64,000 nt of DNA from Salinibacterium sp. NK8237 (GTDB lineage: Bacteria > Actinomycetota > Actinomycetes > Actinomycetales > Microbacteriaceae): positions 992,001-1,056,000 of the forward strand of contig NZ_JADYWE010000001.1 of NCBI RefSeq assembly GCF_015864955.1. The letters are read 5' to 3'. Below, in pieces: positions 61,976-64,000 of this stretch (positions are counted from its first letter, which is position 1; each line of letters begins with the position of its first letter). Under the pieces are notes generated by a model, which did no database searches, was not told the origin of the DNA, and worked only from the letters and a program-made list of their open reading frames with translations. The translations under genes and the position numbers were made by a program.

Positions 61976-63016
61976 TTACGTCGGGTCGACCATCACCTTA
62001 AGAGCGGTGCGCTCATCCATCGCGGTGTAGCCATCGGGGGTCTGCTCGAGCTTCACGGTCTGGTCGAAAACGAGGCCGGGGTTGACTGTTCCGTCGAGCA
62101 CGGCGGGCAACAGCTGCTCGATGTACGCGCGAGCGGGGGCCACTCCACCGACAAGGCCGACGTTCTTACCAAAGAGGCTGCCGCGGCCGACCGGGGCATC
62201 CTCGTACTGCGGAACGCCCACACGACTGATCACTCCGCCGGCACGGACAACGCCAAGGGCCTGCTCGTAGGCGGGCATGAAGCCGACAGCTTCGAGAACC
62301 GCGTGGCTTCCCGTGCCGCCGGTGAGTTCGCGCACCCGGGCGATGCCCTCTTCGCCTCGGTCGGCGACGACATCCGTGGCTCCGAAGTGGATGCCGAGGT
62401 CAGTACGCGCCTTGTGGCGGCCCATGAGGATGATGCGCTCGGCACCCATCTGCTTGGCGGAGAGCACAGCGAGGAGACCGACAGCGCCATCACCGATGAC
62501 GGTAACGGTCTGGCCGGGAGCAATGCGAGCCTTGTAAGCCGCGTGCCAACCGGTGGCGTAGACATCAGAAAGCGTGAGGAGGCCTGCGTACTGTGACTCG
62601 TCGACGGTGCCGGGAACCTTCACGAGGGTGCCGTCGGCGAAGGGCACGCGCACAGCTTCGGCCTGGCCGCCGGTGATTCCACCGTTGCCCCAGTAGCCAC
62701 CATGGATGCACGAGGTCTGAAGTCCTTCGAGGCAGAACTCGCAGGTTCCGTCAGAGTAGGCGAACGGCGCGATCACGAAGTCGCCGACCTTGAGCGTCGC
62801 AACGTCTTTGCCGAGCTCCTCAACAACGCCGATGAACTCGTGGCCGATGGGGCGAGCATCCGCATCCGCCGGCATCGAATGGAAGGGGTGCAGGTCGCTG
62901 CCGCAGACGCACGCGCGGGTGATGCGAACGACCGCGTCAGTGCTCTCGATGAGCTGAGGGTCAGGGGCAGTGATGACGCGGACATCGCCGGCGCCGTAAA
63001 TGTAAGTAGCTCGCAT
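61976..63016 (-). CDS. Zinc-dependent alcohol dehydrogenase, copy 2
   Basis: The protein (346 residues from ATG 63016) is the same length and closely similar to copy 1: RATYIYGAGDVRVITAPDPQ, RACVCGSDLHPFHS, GHEFIGVVEELG, the structural zinc loop GTCEFCLEGLQTSCIHGGYWG, and VTVIGDGAVGLLAVLSAKQMGAERIILMGRHKARTDLG. Copies 1 and 2 are separated by 118 bases and face the same way, so they arose by tandem duplication and have since diverged, mainly in the substrate region (residues 115-150 and 290-320). Confidence 0.93.
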   Translation of the reverse strand: MRATYIYGAGDVRVITAPDPQLIESTDAVVRITRACVCGSDLHPFHSMPADADARPIGHEFIGVVEELGKDVATLKVGDFVIAPFAYSDGTCEFCLEGLQTSCIHGGYWGNGGITGGQAEAVRVPFADGTLVKVPGTVDESQYAGLLTLSDVYATGWHAAYKARIAPGQTVTVIGDGAVGLLAVLSAKQMGAERIILMGRHKARTDLGIHFGATDVVADRGEEGIARVRELTGGTGSHAVLEAVGFMPAYEQALGVVRAGGVISRVGVPQYEDAPVGRGSLFGKNVGLVGGVAPARAYIEQLLPAVLDGTVNPGLVFDQTVKLEQTPDGYTAMDERTALKVMVDPT

Positions 63017-63118
63017 GGGTCTATTCAACGCCCGATTCGTGCCCAGCAACGAATCAGCGTTTGCTCAGGCGGCGGGGGCTACCGGCCGACCGTCGGTGGC
63101 CTTGACTAACATCAGGTC

Positions 63119-63718
63119 ATGGCCAGCTTTGCCGACAAACCCATCCTCGACGTCACCATCGCCGAGTGGACGGCCTTCCTCGAGAACGAGCCCTCGCCCG
63201 ACGGCGTGCGCCTCAAGCTCCGAAAAAAGCTGTCGAAGGCACCGGGCATCACCTGGAGCGAAGCGCTCGACGTTGCCCTGTGCTTCGGATGGATCGACGG
63301 CCAGATGGCACGCCTCGACGACGACTACACGCTGCAGGCCTTCACTCCGCGCCGCAAGAACAGCCCCTGGTCACAAGTAAACCGCGACCATGTTGCCCGG
63401 CTCATCGAGGAGGGCCAGATGCGGCCAGGCGGTCTCGCCGAAGTTGAGCGCGCCAAAGCCGACGGCCGCTGGGATGCTGCGTACAGCCAGAAAAACATGA
63501 CCACTCCCCCAGATTTGCTGGCCGCTCTCGACGCCAACCCTGCCTCTGCGGAGTTTCACGCCGGCCTCGCCAAGAGCGTGCGCTTTCAGATCTATGCGCG
63601 CCTCACCGGCATCAAGACTCCGGCGGTGCGCGCAGCCCGCATCCGGGATGTCGTGGAGAAGGGCGCGATCGGCGAGCACCACTACGCGCAGCCGACGCCT
63701 CCGGCGAAACGGCCGTAG
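63119..63718 (+). CDS. YdeI/OmpD-associated family protein
   Basis: The 199 residues match the YdeI-like family: WTAFLENEPSPDGVRLKLRKKLSKAPGITWSEALDVALCFGWIDGQMARLDDDYTLQAFTPRRKNSPWSQVNRDHVARLIEEGQMRPGGLAEVERAKADGRWDAAY, ending VRAARIRDVVEKGAIGEHHY. Members are linked to stress or antimicrobial tolerance in some bacteria, but the mechanism is not known. Start ATG 63119 directly precedes the conserved part. It is divergent from the alcohol dehydrogenase pair. Confidence 0.88.
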   Translation: MASFADKPILDVTIAEWTAFLENEPSPDGVRLKLRKKLSKAPGITWSEALDVALCFGWIDGQMARLDDDYTLQAFTPRRKNSPWSQVNRDHVARLIEEGQMRPGGLAEVERAKADGRWDAAYSQKNMTTPPDLLAALDANPASAEFHAGLAKSVRFQIYARLTGIKTPAVRAARIRDVVEKGAIGEHHYAQPTPPAKRP

Positions 63719-63746
63719 CTGCGAGATGCGCGGGACTCCGCCGGCA

Positions 63747-64000
63747 TTACCCGGGCAGCTGCGCGATACGCCGATCGAGATGCTGCTGCTCGGCGGCATT
63801 CGTGGCCAGTTCGCGCGCCCGGGCGAAGGCCGGAGCCGCGGCATCCGAATCGCCCGCACGCAACAGCAGCTCGGCTTTAGTTGCCCAATACAGGTAGTAG
63901 TTCTCTAGGCCGCTGATCTCGCTCAGTAAGCGCAACCCAGCATCAGGCCCATCCGCCATCGACACGGCGACGGCGCGATTGAGAGCGACGACGGGCGATC
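63747..64000 (-). CDS. ECF sigma factor with SnoaL-like/TPR-like C-terminus (DUF6596), C-terminal part only
   Basis: The frame enters from the right edge and ends at 63747. The visible 84 residues (PVVALNRAVAVSMADGPDAGLRLLSEISGLENYYLYWATKAELLLRAGDSDAAAPAFARARELATNAAEQQHLDRRIAQLPG) match the C-terminal helical repeat of DUF6596-type RNA polymerase sigma factors (also called SigJ-like or ECF42). The sigma2 and sigma4 DNA-binding domains lie outside the window. The neighbouring YdeI gene is convergent. The regulon is unknown. Confidence 0.75.
   Translation of the reverse strand, partial: SPVVALNRAVAVSMADGPDAGLRLLSEISGLENYYLYWATKAELLLRAGDSDAAAPAFARARELATNAAEQQHLDRRIAQLPG

Overview
The window reads as chromosomal DNA of a high-GC Gram-positive actinobacterium, most likely family Microbacteriaceae (Salinibacterium/Rhodoglobus-like; inference from gene content). 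Supporting signs are the AccD/AccE/AccA acyl-CoA carboxylase with its epsilon subunit, the actinobacterial families DUF3263, DUF3027 and DUF2530, XPB paired with a Helicase_C_3 protein, IdeR, LytR_C and LCP proteins, a stand-alone GroEL2, an LAxTG-type sorting signal, and frequent GTG starts with 1-4 base stop/start overlaps. I see no insertion sequence, prophage, CRISPR array or rRNA operon. Three tRNA genes (Ala-CGC, Arg-CCT, Thr-TGT) and several strong hairpin terminators are present.

Layout. 1-5.3 kb: purine and envelope genes (LCP fragment, purE, purK, GtrA, UDP-glucose dehydrogenase, PH-domain protein, BirA). 5.4-14.7 kb: acyl-CoA carboxylase genes (accD, accE, biotin carboxylase/BCCP), Maf and an RNA methyltransferase, interrupted by a structured intergenic RNA candidate and a three-gene two-component locus with an extra kinase-like membrane protein. 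14.7-20 kb: tRNA-Ala, a GAF-LuxR regulator divergent from an acyl-CoA synthetase, DUF485 protein and acetate symporter operon. 20-24 kb: membrane protein, rimJ-like, galU, 5-FCL, fmdB and mscL, an order that matches my recollection of the Mycobacterium Rv0985-Rv0996 region but without moeA. 24-29.6 kb: a 1265-residue SF1 helicase homologue with altered ATPase motifs, a small coupled partner and a coiled-coil protein that looks like a TPM protein without its TPM domain.

29.6-41 kb: HesB-like protein, NhaA, PdxH, ammonium transporter with a GlnR-like upstream site, SDR, MacB-like ABC transporter, a sortase-anchored surface protein, tRNA-Arg, CHAP and HNH proteins. 41-49 kb: IdeR, SerC, DUF2530, DUF3027, cold-shock protein, Helicase_C_3 protein and XPB, plus a 50-residue zinc ribbon antisense to and just touching the XPB stop. 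49-54.3 kb: OmpR-type response regulator and kinase, a lone WXG100 protein, and groEL preceded by one canonical CIRCE operator and a tandem array of three 34-bp units with CIRCE-like palindromes. 54.3-64 kb: LytR_C, DUF3263, a heme-binding lipoprotein with an IdeR-like box, an HtaA protein, ElaA, MsrB, a YdcZ-type transporter, tRNA-Thr, a relic of a zinc alcohol dehydrogenase, DapC-like aminotransferase, two tandem intact zinc alcohol dehydrogenases, a YdeI-like protein and the end of an ECF sigma factor gene.

The best candidates for something new are the CIRCE-like operator array, the helicase homologue with lost ATPase residues, the four-hairpin RNA candidate at 7434-7600, and a 33-codon reading frame whose stop lies on a terminator stem ahead of the HNH gene.
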